NCBI GenBank assembly: GCA_029721435.1
Contig: CM056576.1
Location: 114,184,666-114,248,665 of the forward strand
Direction of reading: 5' to 3'
Length of the DNA stretch: 64,000 nucleotides
Source of the DNA: Gymnothorax reevesii
Taxonomy: Eukaryota > Chordata > Actinopteri > Anguilliformes > Muraenidae
This document shows, piece after piece, positions 1 to 10,999 of this stretch. The notes under the pieces were generated by a model. The model did not search any database. It was not told the DNA's origin and saw only the letters and a program-made list of their open reading frames with translations. The position numbers were made by a program, and so were the translations under genes. Position 1 is the first letter of the stretch, and each line of letters opens with the position of its first letter.

Positions 1-241
1 ACAACCACCTCAACCACTATTTATTTATTTATTTGATTTATTTATAGTTCGCAAGGTTTTTTTCCTTTCTTTGAATTCTTTGCTTTAGGCAGCTGCTGCT
101 GGAGTTAATTTAGAGGGGGGATTTGGGTCTTTCACTTATTCCGTGGGTAGTGTGTCGCCTGCCCATAGGGCCGGTAGTGAGTAGCTTATGTCGTGGTTTG
201 GTGTGCCTTGTTTCCTCTTGTGGTTTATGTGTGCTGTCTAA

Positions 242-405
242 TGAATAGCCCCCGTAACTTGGCTTATGCTTGCTGTGTAGTGAATAGCCACTGTGATTTG
301 GCTCATGGCAGCTGTGTCGTGAATAGCCATTGTAACTGGGCATCTGTTTGCTGTGTACTGAATAGTCACTGTGTTTTGGCTATGTTTGCTGTATAGTGAA
401 TGCCC
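242..405 (+). repeat. 39-bp minisatellite, about 4.2 copies
   Basis: The motif TGAATAGCC recurs at 242, 281, 320, 359 and (as TGAATGCCC) 397, giving periods of 39, 39, 39 and 38 bp. Each unit continues roughly ..ACTGTRATTTGGC..TG..GCTGTGTAG. Because 39 is divisible by 3, both strands stay open across the array and give 13-residue repeating peptides, such as VVNSHCDLAHGSC on the + strand. There is no independent sign of coding. Confidence 0.85.
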
Positions 406-839
406 AGCACGGGTGATACTCCTTAGCCCGTATAGCCTATAGGCCTCACCTCTGGGGGACACTCAAATGGCGGCTGACCCATCTTCACCCTCTTCCTTAA
501 TGTTTTCCCTAATGGGACTTTAGCTTTTTCTTTTTTTAATTTACTTTTCTGTTGAGCTTTTACATTGTCATCCATCTCTCTGCCTGTCACACCTGCCACT
601 GTGTACCCCATTTTGAAGTACAATCATTTTTACTTTTTAACTTAAACAGTAATTTGTTAAAGTGATCTATTTGTGTACACTGTTTCCTCTCGTCCGTCAT
701 TCATTCATTCATTGATGAACTCGAACTTGGGAAAAGTATCATTACTGACCTTAGTGGGGGTTACATATTTCCATCCTTTTGTTTCGTCTCTGTTGTCTGA
801 TACTCATGTTCATCAAGGTATAGATTATTTAGAGCCTGC

Positions 840-2728
840 TCTCACAGAACTATCATGCTAATACTCAGAGTGTGAAATGTTCATTGGGGATTTTAATGCC
901 TGCACTGGCCAAATGAATGATTATATTATTGAGGACAGTAATATGTTTATATGCAGTCTGGAAGATAAGGGTTATGCACTAGACGATTTCAACAGACTTC
1001 TTGAGGTGATGATGTAAATGAATATGGCAAAGAGTTGATCGATCTATGGTGAATATTTGGTGTACGTATTGCGAAAGGATGGTTTTCTGGGGTTGAAAAT
1101 TGCCCCTTTACTTTCTTTAATGATAATGGTGCTAATTTGGTGGATTATGTGTTGTGTTCATCAAGTATTTTTGAAAAATTGTGGATTTTTCAAAATCGTT
1201 CAGATCATTTTCCTCGTTCAATGTAAATGTGTGGTTGGAACTGATTACTTGCTGTGACTCAGGGGGAAATTTCCAGATTTAGTATCACAGTTTACTTGTG
1301 GAAAGACAACTTAAGAGGAGCTTTTAGACAACAACTTTCTGCATTTCTAGCAGACTTGCATCTGGAGAATTTTCAATGGTCTGTTTTTCATAATATTTGT
1401 ACTGGAATTCAGTCAGTCGCTAAAATGTATGCAAATTTGTGCTGATGTATGTGGTCTGTGCTATAAATATTTTACTACAAACAGTTGGGATACGTGGTGT
1501 AATGAATGTGAAGAAATGAAACTTCAACATTTAAAAAATTTTTGAATTTATGGCGATACAGAAACATTTGCAGAATATTGTGTTCTAAGAAACCAGCATA
1601 GAAGCTTGTGTAGGAAAAAAAGAAAAAGATTATGACAATTCACAAATTAGGAATCTTGTTGATAATTTTATGAGTAATAGAACATTCTGGAGAAGTTTTA
1701 AAGGTGTGGTAAATGTGGTAAACAAACATCAACTATGATGCCAAATTAATGGGCTGACTACACTGAAGGATTAATCCATTATCCCTTCTACACCACTAAA
1801 TTTGTCTGTGTTGACGCTGACTGTATAACAACAGATCATGATGCCATTTTTTGTGATTATTACTCATGCCCGACGAGGCGGCGTGGCTATACAGTTTAGC
1901 GCCGTCTGTCTGTCTGTGTGTGCATGCGTGTGTGTGTGTCTGTCCGTGCGACCGCTCGACCACCACTAAAGCTAGGGTGACCAAACATTGTTGGGTAGAT
2001 GATCCTTGGGTGCCCTCTGCAAATTTGCATTTTGAGGTCGAAAGGTCAAAGGTCAAGGTCAACAAGAGGCATGGGTTAGCATCTCTATAGAGTGCGCATC
2101 ATCTAGTTGTATATGGGAAGAGTTAGATCATCTATTGAACAAAGATCTGTGCAGGAAATTGAAGCCGCCATTAAAGCATTATAGCAAAACTCTCAAAGCT
2201 GCCGGACCTGATGGTATAAAAGCCGAAATGATTAAATGGTCTTGCGACTTACTATTATCCTACTTGTCTATTTTATTCAATAGTATTCTGTCAACGGGAT
2301 TTTTCCCTTCAGAGTGGATTTAAGGAATAATTGTGCCACTACATAAGAAAGGTATTATCAACCATGTAGATAATTATAGACGTACATCTTTGATAGACAC
2401 AGGTATATTTGCAAAATGATTCTGTTCCATCTCAAATGATCAAATGATACTGGAGTTCACTGGCTTGTATAAAAAGATATAAGCCCAAGCAGGATTCAGA
2501 AAAGGTTTAAGTATTGGGGATTACATTTTTACTGCCCTATCAAAAAATATCTTTTGAAACGCGATAGTCGATTTTACTGTCCCTTTGTTGACTTTCGTGA
2601 GGTTTTTGACTGTATAAACAGAAAACATTTATGGCATGTATTGATGAAAAATGGTGTACATGGAAGATTATTAACTGAATTGAGAAATAGGTATATAGTC
2701 AGAAATATTATCTGCAGTGAAAGATGGA
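840..2728 (+). mobile_element. Decayed non-LTR retrotransposon (LINE), EN and RT pieces
   Basis: Several frames carry LINE protein signatures on the + strand. An apurinic-type endonuclease block MFIGDFNACTG sits near 877-909 and LVDYVLCSSSIFEKLW...SDHFP near 1110-1225 (SDH is the catalytic end of the domain). A reverse-transcriptase block AAGPDGIKAEMIKW is near 2200-2240, TGFFPSEW..GIIVPLHKKG near 2295-2355, AQAGFRKG near 2490 and VDFREVFDCINRKHLWHVL near 2587-2645. Many stops and frameshifts separate them, so the element is dead. A different repeat interrupts it at about 1864-2107, and an LTR at 2729 truncates it. I cannot assign the clade with confidence. Confidence 0.8.
1864..2107. repeat. 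Interspersed repeat with GGTCA half-sites, inserted in the LINE
   Basis: This about 245-bp block sits between the endonuclease and RT parts of the LINE and has a different composition. It includes a TG/TCTG-rich run (about 1898-1945) and AGGTCA-A-AGGTCA-AGGTCA at 2043-2061. It ends ..GCGCATCATCTAG. The exact element borders and family are uncertain. Confidence 0.55.
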
Positions 2729-3249
2729 TGTCATGGTTTTGGAGGTTGGCATTTGTTTGGGAGCTTTCTTTGTAACTCGCGTCCGGGACGATATCGTTTC
2801 ATATATCGAAGTCTTTGGCCAGCTGGCATTAATTGTGGGTAACGCCCGGGCTCTATTTAAACCCAAGTTCCGCCTCGCCACCTTTGCTAGAGTGTCAGTG
2901 TTACGATTGCACAATAGCTCGTAAGTTCTCTAGCTAGAGAGTTGGTTAGGATTTAGTTGCAAAAGAGGAGAAGTGTTAGTTAGTCAGGGAAATTTTCTCT
3001 CTCATTTCCCTCTTCCTTCCTCTGTCTGTGCTCCGCCTGGGTGCTTAAACTTTTGATCTCAGCTTCCGAGAATTTTCCTTTATTTTGCTCTGTCTAGCTG
3101 GCTTTGCTTCCTGACTATAATTTTGGACGAGATTTATGTCCTTTGGAAGCGCGAGCCCCTCTCTCTTGTTTGATCTGTGTTTGTCATTTTGCTGCGCTTC
3201 CTTTCGTTCCGGCCACTGCATTTGGCGTCTCGAAATGCTAGTCATCACA
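2729..3249 (+). mobile_element. LTR (copy 1), + orientation
   Basis: The segment begins TGTCATGGTTTTGG and ends ..GTCATCACA, so it is bounded TG...CA. It shares CCGGGACGATATCGTTT, GGCCAGCTGGCATT and CTCTATTTAA (a TATA-like core) with the reverse complement of 3546-3988, and its start and end with 35410-35639. These three form one LTR family. No internal retrotransposon sequence follows, so it is a solo LTR or a rearranged end. It truncates the LINE. Confidence 0.65.
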
Positions 3250-3545
3250 ATGCCTAGTTGCTATTGGGTGGAAAATATGAAAGTAGTCACAATGCAAAAA
3301 CACACAAGTCTTTTGAAACCAAAAATTGAGGGTAGCCCTTTCAGACCAAAAAACAATGTAAAAAGAACAACAAGCTTGCTTAATAAATGAGTGCCGTATA
3401 AAATCAAGCATAGGTACCTTAAGCTAGCATACTAAGCTAACAACAGCTGGCAGGTTGCTCTGGCATTTCTATAGCTATTTATCTATGTCTGGACAATAAT
3501 TTAAATTAGTTTTCCTAGTTTGCATTTTGGAAACGAAGGACTAGG
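3250..3545. other. Spacer between two inverted LTRs
   Basis: 296 bp with no recognisable coding or retrotransposon sequence. It separates the + and minus LTR copies. Confidence 0.5.
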
Positions 3546-3988
3546 TGTGATAGCTGCTGACAGTGGACGTCAAGAGCAGCAGCAAAATATTACAAGAAGG
3601 CAAACCTTACAGCGTGGAGAGAAACTAAACAGATAAAAAAACGAGGCTCGCGCTACCTACGGACCAGACGCCGTCCGTGGTAGAAAATAAGCGAGCTCGA
3701 GGAAAACAAAAGAAAAGGGAAATAAATCAAAGATTCCCCTACTCACTAACACTGATCCTATTATGCAGCTAAGTCCTTAAACAATAATCTCACAAGAGAC
3801 CTTTCCAGCTAAAGCGCCAGAGATGAACTGACACTGTAGCAACGGGAGCGAGGCAAAACAGGAGCTTAAATAGAGTCCGGGCCACGCCCCCAATCAATGC
3901 CAGCTGGCCCAGGAATCCGACAGGGAGCAAAACGATATCGTCCCGGACGAGAGCCAGAAACAGCTCTCAAAGCTCCCAAACCATGACC
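3546..3988 (-). mobile_element. LTR (copy 2), minus orientation, facing copy 1
   Basis: The reverse complement starts TGGTCATGG-type (compare TGTCATGG in the other copies), carries CCGGGACGATATCGTTTTGC, GGCCAGCTGGCATTGATTG, a TATA-like CTCTATTTAAG and a T-rich stretch followed by CTCGAGCTCG, and ends ..AGCTATCACA. It is in inverted orientation to the copy at 2729, 296 bp apart. This is not the direct-repeat arrangement of an intact element. Confidence 0.65.
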
Positions 3989-4712
3989 CTTGGCTTCAAC
4001 ATATGGTAGAATTCATTTACAATGTTCGCTTGAACACTTCCCTTCAGATATTGTTATGAGAAGAGATCAAGACAGCCAATCAGAAATGACATTGGTTTGG
4101 AATCGTGAGAATATTGGAACAATGTTCTAACAAGAGTCAAAGCAGAGGGCAAAACTGATCACGAAAGGTGTGGGGATGTAGCATGCAAGCAAGGCACAGT
4201 CAGCAAGAGTGTATTGCTCTGAGAGTGTGGAGCTGAGAGGCTGAGAGAAAAAGCAAATTAGAATTTTGAGCACGCAGTGGATTTTTTTTTCATACAAAAT
4301 AAAAATTCTTTGCATGATTATACATTTTTCAACAAAATTTGATTAATGTGCATGCAATTATTTATTCTATTTCTTGGACTCAATTATTTTTCTCCTGGGC
4401 TCAGAATTATGTGACAAATACCATTCTATACGAGTACATGAGATGAGTTGTAAAACCCTAGGTGTTGAATGACTGCTATCAGCTTCATCACTAGGCCAGA
4501 GACTCCCTGGAGAGCTGAACTCAGGTGTTTGTTCCATATTGCAACAGGCCTTGTAGAGCCCAGTAAAAATCTAAGCCACCATGAGTGGGATTTCATTATC
4601 TTGAACAGTATCAGCTTGGATCTGTTTATCGCCTAACCTTATTCAGAGGCATGTTTTCTTTGATGATTTCACATGATCATGTTTGATTTATTCCAATTTT
4701 TAGGATTTTGTT

Positions 4713-4754
4713 TGTGAGTGAGAGAGAGGGGGAGAGAGGGAGAGAGAGAGAGAT
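4713..4754. repeat. GA-rich microsatellite
   Basis: Imperfect (GA)n/(GAGG)n run, purine-only on the + strand. Confidence 0.85.
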
Positions 4755-4834
4755 AAAGCAATTACTCAAAAAGATTAGTGATTGCAAGTATTCATTCCAG
4801 CGGCTGTTTTGATTTACAGTGTATTTATACAGAC

Positions 4835-5013
4835 ACTAAATTGCCCAAAGGTATGAGTGTGAGAGTGAATGGTGTGTGCGCCCTGCGATGGATTGGCAAC
4901 CTGTCCAGGGTGGGTCCCTGCCTCTGCCCGTAGCCAGCTGGGATAGGCTCCAGCTCGCCCCACGACCCTAGTGAGGAATAAGCGGGTATAGAAGATGATT
5001 GAATGAATGAATG
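4835..5013 (+). repeat. L2-type retroposon 3' tail
   Basis: Contains GGATTGGCAACCTGTCCAGG, the fish L2/SINE 3'-end signature TGGGATAGGCTCCAGCTCG and a GAATGAATGAATG tail. This is the 3' end of an L2-clade LINE or of a SINE that uses its tail. Confidence 0.75.
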
Positions 5014-5489
5014 TATTTATACAAGCTTATGAACTTAGTGTGAGCTCCATTATTATATGGACAGTGAGATTGGTCTGTTCTGTGCACTATGACATTGACT
5101 TTAAAAGGATACAGTGACAATGAGGTTGAAGCGCAGATCGGATGAATCGGCGGGTGTATCAAAAAATAATGGACAGTTCATTGTAATATATAAATATATA
5201 ACATTTTGTTGCATGTCCTTGTCATGCAGCGACTGCTTGAAGCTTCTGCTTGTTTGAGGGAAGTTTTGGCAGCAGTGTCCTCTTGAGTGTGTAAAATGCA
5301 TGTTCAGTTGATTCAGATTTGGCAGCTGACTGAGCAAAAGGAACAAAAAGAACAAAAAAAGCATCTTTGTCACATAAATTTTGTCACACACCGTATGCCA
5401 GTGCTCTGTGTAAGTGCACATTAACCAAGGGATTAATAGAAGGACTGTTTTGTCAGGCAGTGTCTTCTACAAGTCTCTTCCTCTTTAAA

Positions 5490-5577
5490 TGGAGGAGGCT
5501 AAAAGAATTTGGCGAGCGTAGTTAGGCTGAACGGCCTGTTCTAGACATTCATGTTATGTTATGTTAATTTTGACAGT
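5490..5577 (+). repeat. SINE/LINE-type 3' end with TGTTA tail
   Basis: TTGGCGAGCGTAGTTAGGCT, then GAACGGCCTGTTCT, ending in a (TGTTA)n tail. This resembles the 3' end of a common fish interspersed repeat. The family is not assigned. Confidence 0.45.
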
Positions 5578-6124
5578 TCATAAAATTGTGTTATTATGGG
5601 ACAATTATTAAATTACGCATGGCAACAATAATGACCTTATTGGTTCTTGCATGCATTAGTTAACATACTCATTGAATACCTATTGCCATCGATGCATTAC
5701 TCAGGTAATACAGGAGATTCATTGTATCGCAGGATAAATATATTATGTCAATGCTTATTTTCAGCATTAGCGTAATACGTAATGCATATTTTTCACTTTT
5801 TTCTGTTTCTTGACAAAAAAAAGTGACCCAAAACAAAAACCACTTTGCAGGTTAAAAGTTTAAGTGACAATAAAACTTGTAAACCATGTTGGCAGACCCT
5901 CAGGATATGGTTTTAAATCATTCTGACTTGTTAAAGGAGGAGTGTCGTAGCTGGGAAAAGTGGGTAATATTATTTCAATATATCATGAAAAAAGCTCCGA
6001 CTTTTTTTTTCCTTCATTCTGCGATTTTAATTTTTGACGATTTTTTTCAAAACTAGTGGACTGCGCCATTTTCACCACAGCAAACGAAAATTCACCCTTG
6101 ATCCGGTTGGGGAGCCCCTAATCG

Positions 6125-6132
6125 TGACGTCA
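6125..6132. promoter_or_regulatory. Consensus CRE palindrome TGACGTCA
   Basis: A perfect 8-bp cAMP response element in otherwise unannotated sequence. A chance match is possible, and no promoter is evident around it. Confidence 0.3.
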
Positions 6133-6700
6133 GTGCGGCTGCCAGCGCCATGAATGTCCATTGTCCTGCAGTTTGATTGTTGAATGACCGAAATATTCCC
6201 GCTTCCTCAATGGGGCAGACAGACGAGCTTGATTAATACCTTTTTCTCTCTGACACAACTTTAATTTCGAGGTGAACTAACATCAGAGGCCATTTGAAAT
6301 GCTTCCGGAAAGAATTGTGCAATTTGAAGTATGCTAATTACCAGCGACGCTGGACAGCTGCAGTCACCTTGACATAGTTAGCTCACCTTAAATCAAATCC
6401 CGTGTACTTTGCCTAACTTGCAATCAAGCCATTTATTCAGCCAACTGACCAATCAAAACTAAGCCCATATTTAGAAGAGATAATGAGAAGCAGACAAACC
6501 GAAACAGGCTACCGTGGTAGATTGAAATAATGTCAGTAATCTGAATAAATAGCAGAGATCTGAATTCCCCCTCTCATTGGAAAACTTTCACGTATTATTA
6601 AAAAAGATTTCTTAAATAAAATCATGTTAAGATGGCCCTGGTTTTTAAGCGTCTAAAAATATGCGAAGTAGAAAACATTGTGTAAAGTGCATCAAATGTG

Positions 6701-7672
6701 TGTGAGGTACTGTTCTGGAACCAAATGCGAGACCTGGAAGTTTCAGCAAAAGTGGCTTTTATTGAAGTTGGCGGGGTTAACCCCTACAGGGCAGAAGGCA
6801 ACGGTACAAAGTCCACAATCCAAAGTAAGAATCCCAGAGACGTAATCCAAACTGTACACAGGGCAGCAGAGTCGTGCAAAACAGGTTTGGTACACAGGCA
6901 CGGGTTTGTCAGAGAGTCCAAAGCCAAAATCCAGTGGGCGTAATCCGAACCGTTAACAGGGCAGCAAACACAAAAATCAGAATCGGGGACGTTCCAGTCA
7001 GAAGCATAACACTAATAGTGCAAGGCATCAACAATCGCAGCACAGGGAAAACATTCTGACAAGGGCTGTGAGTGAAATGACTACTTAAATTCACGTAGGG
7101 GAAGTCACATGCTATGATAGGGAACAGGTGAGTTGGATCAGACAGTGAAGGCAAGAGGCAGAGACCAGAATAGGGCGAATGCTGAGAGATCGTTAGTAAA
7201 TTATTAAAGTGCAGCTATAAAATCCCTTGTGCTCATTTGTAAGTTAGTACTATAAGCAATGATAATTTTTGTTAGTAAGTTAAACTAAAACAAAAAAATT
7301 AGTATAGTTAACAATATAGAAAAGCAAGGTAAAGGAAGTAAACGAGATTCGAAGGAATGGTTGAAATCCCAGAAACCATGAAATCACCCGAAAGTGTGGC
7401 ACACAATACTGGGGCAGTGAGCGATCACATGACAAAAGACCAGACAGGGGGAGACAAAGTGGAATGCATGGTAAGAAACAAAACATGGACCGGAATAGAA
7501 CTGCAGGAGTGGAATATGGAAGACATACACAGACAAAGCAAAAACAAAACATGGCAACGCATCTCAACCGCAATTCAAAATACAGAGCTTCGTCAGAGAA
7601 AGCAGAATACATAATCAAACATGGGAGTCAGGCAGAAACAAAAACATGGTCAGGCAGAACAGGATCATAACA
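6701..7672 (-). mobile_element. Solo LTR, gypsy-type, with 5-bp target duplication
   Basis: On the minus strand it starts TGTTATGATCCTG and ends ..GTACCTCACA (TG...CA). It is flanked by a perfect 5-bp duplication ATGTG (6696-6700 and 7673-7677), as expected for LTR integration. An AATAAAAG polyadenylation signal lies near its 3' end (complement of 6756-6763). The same family recurs at 50212. There is no internal region, so it is a solo LTR of 972 bp. Small open frames inside it are not genes. Confidence 0.85.
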
Positions 7673-8869
7673 ATGTGAATGTGAGAGAGAAATTATTTTC
7701 GCATTGCAAGCAAAGGACTAATGCACCGAAGACTGGGCAAGCACGTTCAGGCAAATCTGTGCCGCAAATTTTATTCAATAATTGAACAAGATTTGCGCAC
7801 CATGGCCAAATATAAATATTAAGCTGAACTATGCAAATTGAAAGACTCCAAAATCATCCCCCTTTACTCGACAATTACTTTCACCCCCCTCTTATTTACT
7901 TTGCTCAATTTGCAATCAAACAGTTGATTCACTCAATGAATAATTTTAAATTGGTTGGTAGTCTAATTTATTTAGATATCCATGTATTCAGACATTTTGA
8001 CATCTCATGCATCATGCACATGAATGCATGTGGCAGCCGAGGTGACGCTATGATCTCGCAACTTCACATGCCACGCGTGGCGTTAATAGCGGCCACCTGG
8101 AAACAGCAATTCTGGTTAATTAATGGTCATTTAAAAGAACAGGGGGTATGTATGGACAAAAAAAATGACCAAAGATATTATGTTGGAGTTAATTACTATA
8201 TGATCAAGTCAAAACAGGCAGATATATATATATGTACAGATATGTATAGTCCTCCTTCCAGTATAGTTAAACTGAAGGGCCCGTAGTTTCCTATCTCAGA
8301 ATGGTCTCTTCTCTTATATATTGGTATTATAAGACTTCCTCACTATCATCTAGTATTACTCCAGGATTAAATAAAAAATAGCTGTCAGTGGTCTAAAGAC
8401 AATCTCACCCACTTTCTTAAATACCACTGGATATATGCCATGATGGCCCGCCATCCTCTATGTCTTTATTTTATGCACTTTCTTTACTCCTTCACTATCC
8501 TCTCTCTCAATATTTACTAAAAGCACTGGAAATGCCAACTGACGTTTTAGAAGTTAGCACTATTCTCCTTGTCATATGGAAATAATCTGTCTTTTTCTTA
8601 TTACACTTAAACTCTACCTTAACTTTGCTTTTCCCACAACAGTATTGAAACAGACATACGTACAAATCCATTTCCAAAATATCTGATCATTTTGAATTTC
8701 ATGTTAGCAACATATTACGAAAGAGTGGCCCCACCATTCTATGAAAATACTGCATGGGCAAATAGTTAAACAATTTAAGAATAATGTCTCGTGAAATTGC
8801 AAATTATTTGGGGATTTAATCCTTTACGGCATGTAATATCATTTATAAGATTCACATCTGCATGCAAGA

Positions 8870-9922
8870 GACAAGGCCAAAAACCAATATTGAATGGCTA
8901 TAACCTTCAGACCCTCAGGGGGCAGTGCATTAAAAACAGATAGGATTCTGTCATGGAAATCACAGCATGAGGTCAGGAACACTGTGTAAACCCTTGTCAG
9001 TGAATACAGTTTGTCCCTGAATCTACAAATCTAAGTAAAAACTACCATGTAAAGATTTAACCACAGATCAATAAGATTCTGAATTGCTGTGACCTTCTCA
9101 GGGCCCAAGGCAATTTAATATGGACTGAGGCAAAGTGAAAAACTGTCCTGTGGTCTGATCAAACAAAATGTGATTCTTTTTGAAAATTATGAACACTATG
9201 TCCTCCCAGCTAAAGAGGAGAGGGACCGTCCAGCTTATTATCAGCACACTACTCAAAAGACAGCATCCATGATAGAATTGGGGTGCATTAGCACACAAGG
9301 CAAGGCTAACTTCTACATCTGCCATTGATGTTGAATGATATATGTATGTTTCAGAGCGAAATATACTGCCATCCAGATGTTTTTTTTTTTTGGGAAAGGC
9401 CTTGCTTCTTTCAGCAAGGCAATGCCAAACACCACATTCTGCGTGTATTGCAACAACATGGCTCCATAGCAAAAGAGTCTGGGAGCTAAAATGACCTGCG
9501 TGCAATTACACACTGAAAATATTTGGTGCATTATGAAACAAAAATATGATGAAGGAGGCCATGAGGTGTTTAGCAGCTGAAATCCTAATCAAGCAATAAT
9601 TGGTAAACATTTTGCAATTACAGCAGTTGGTCTCCTCAATTCCCAAATGCTTAGGGCATTGTTAAAAGAAGAGGTGATGGAAAACAGCCGTGAACACGCC
9701 CCTGTCCCAATTTCTTGAAAAGTGTTGCTTACTTCAAATTCAAATGAGCATACAAGTGAAAAAACAAAACAAAACAAAAAAAAGAAAATCTGCCTTTCAA
9801 CATCTGCTATTTTGTCTTTGTTTTGTTTTCAATTAAATGTAGAGTTCAAATGATATGGAAATAATTGCATTGTTTTTATTCACATTATACAGAGCGTCCA
9901 TATTGTTTTGGAAATGGGTTTG
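8870..9922 (+). pseudogene. Tc1/IS630-type transposase relic (+ strand)
   Basis: Degraded Tc1-like transposase. LWSD (catalytic Asp 1) is near 9147-9160. FQQGNAKHHILRVLQQH near 9410-9460 corresponds to FQQDNAKPHSARV, with the second catalytic Asp replaced by Gly. LQQLVSS is near the C-terminus (about 9620). The right end at 9890-9922 (CGTCCATATTGTTTTGGAA) resembles the TGGGACGC..TTGGAATTGGGGTTGT terminus of a common fish Tc1 family. Multiple stops; dead. The left boundary is uncertain. Confidence 0.7.
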
Positions 9923-10999
9923 TACATATAAACTGTCACAAAGCTGGTTGCGTATTTTCTTCACAGATTTTCCATTGATCAGTTTTTTTCTACTGATCTC
10001 ATATACTGAGATGCTGCACTCGCTAAGAGAAGTGGATTGAATTGCTTGCTATATTGCTCCTCCCATGACCCGATATGGTGCTAAAGTCCTTCCAAAAGCT
10101 TTTGTTCTGAGAAGTAAACAATAGAATACATATAAAAATGATTCATAGTCAGTTAGGAAAAATCCTTGTAATGTTTTCCTGCAGTTAATGCTTGTAAATG
10201 TGGAAGAAATTATCATGGCTTGCCCGTGAAGCTAACATGCTATGGAGCACCAAGTCAGCACACAATGTGTGTCAGCATTATTACTTTGGTTAAAAACTCT
10301 GTCCTGATAGCATTCCGAAATGGGTCTGTTGATATACAGAGGCTTAGATTTAGGTCACAGTGGCTGGGATTTGACGATGCCATGAAGGAGGCGATGTCAA
10401 ACCGTAGCCCCGCCCTCTGTTCCTGATTCATGGCTTATCTTGCAGCCTGCAGCTGTCCAGTCTATTCAAATAACATGTTCACCTTGACCAACCAAGCCTT
10501 AACAAAGAACTGCCCCTGTCCAATCAACCCAAGGAATTTGCAAGTCCTGACCAATCAAATTGTACTATTAGGATGGCCATAACGCAGTTGAATCATAATG
10601 GTCGGTATAAGGATGTGTGCTTTTCAGGCGTAGCTTTATCTGACTCCCCTAAAACCTCCATTCCTCGTATAACTGCTAGGTGACAGCAGCATAACCTGAA
10701 TGCTAATATCATAACACAGCGCCCCCCCCCCCCCCAAGCATAGTTCTGTACTGTCTGATGTTTTGCCCATCAGCAGAATTTTTTCACTCTTAAACATGTT
10801 TGTCCATGTCTGTCCATACTGGAGCTTTAAATATAATCAGGTTTACTGTGCATACTGATATTTCATAAACACTTGTTTTCAGCTGCACCACTTTGCTGAT
10901 AACTAATGAAGTTATTTTTTCTCAAAAACAAACTGAATAGTCTGTCAGCAAAAATTTCTGTTTTGTGACCTATAACATCAATAACTCCTTTGACGTACA

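Noticed and set aside
7831..8286. 151-codon open frame on the + strand
   Set aside because: No domain, no splice context, ordinary low-complexity composition and no similarity to anything I know; a chance frame in intron.
9098..9505. 135-codon minus-strand frame
   Set aside because: Shadow of the + strand Tc1 relic at 8870-9922.
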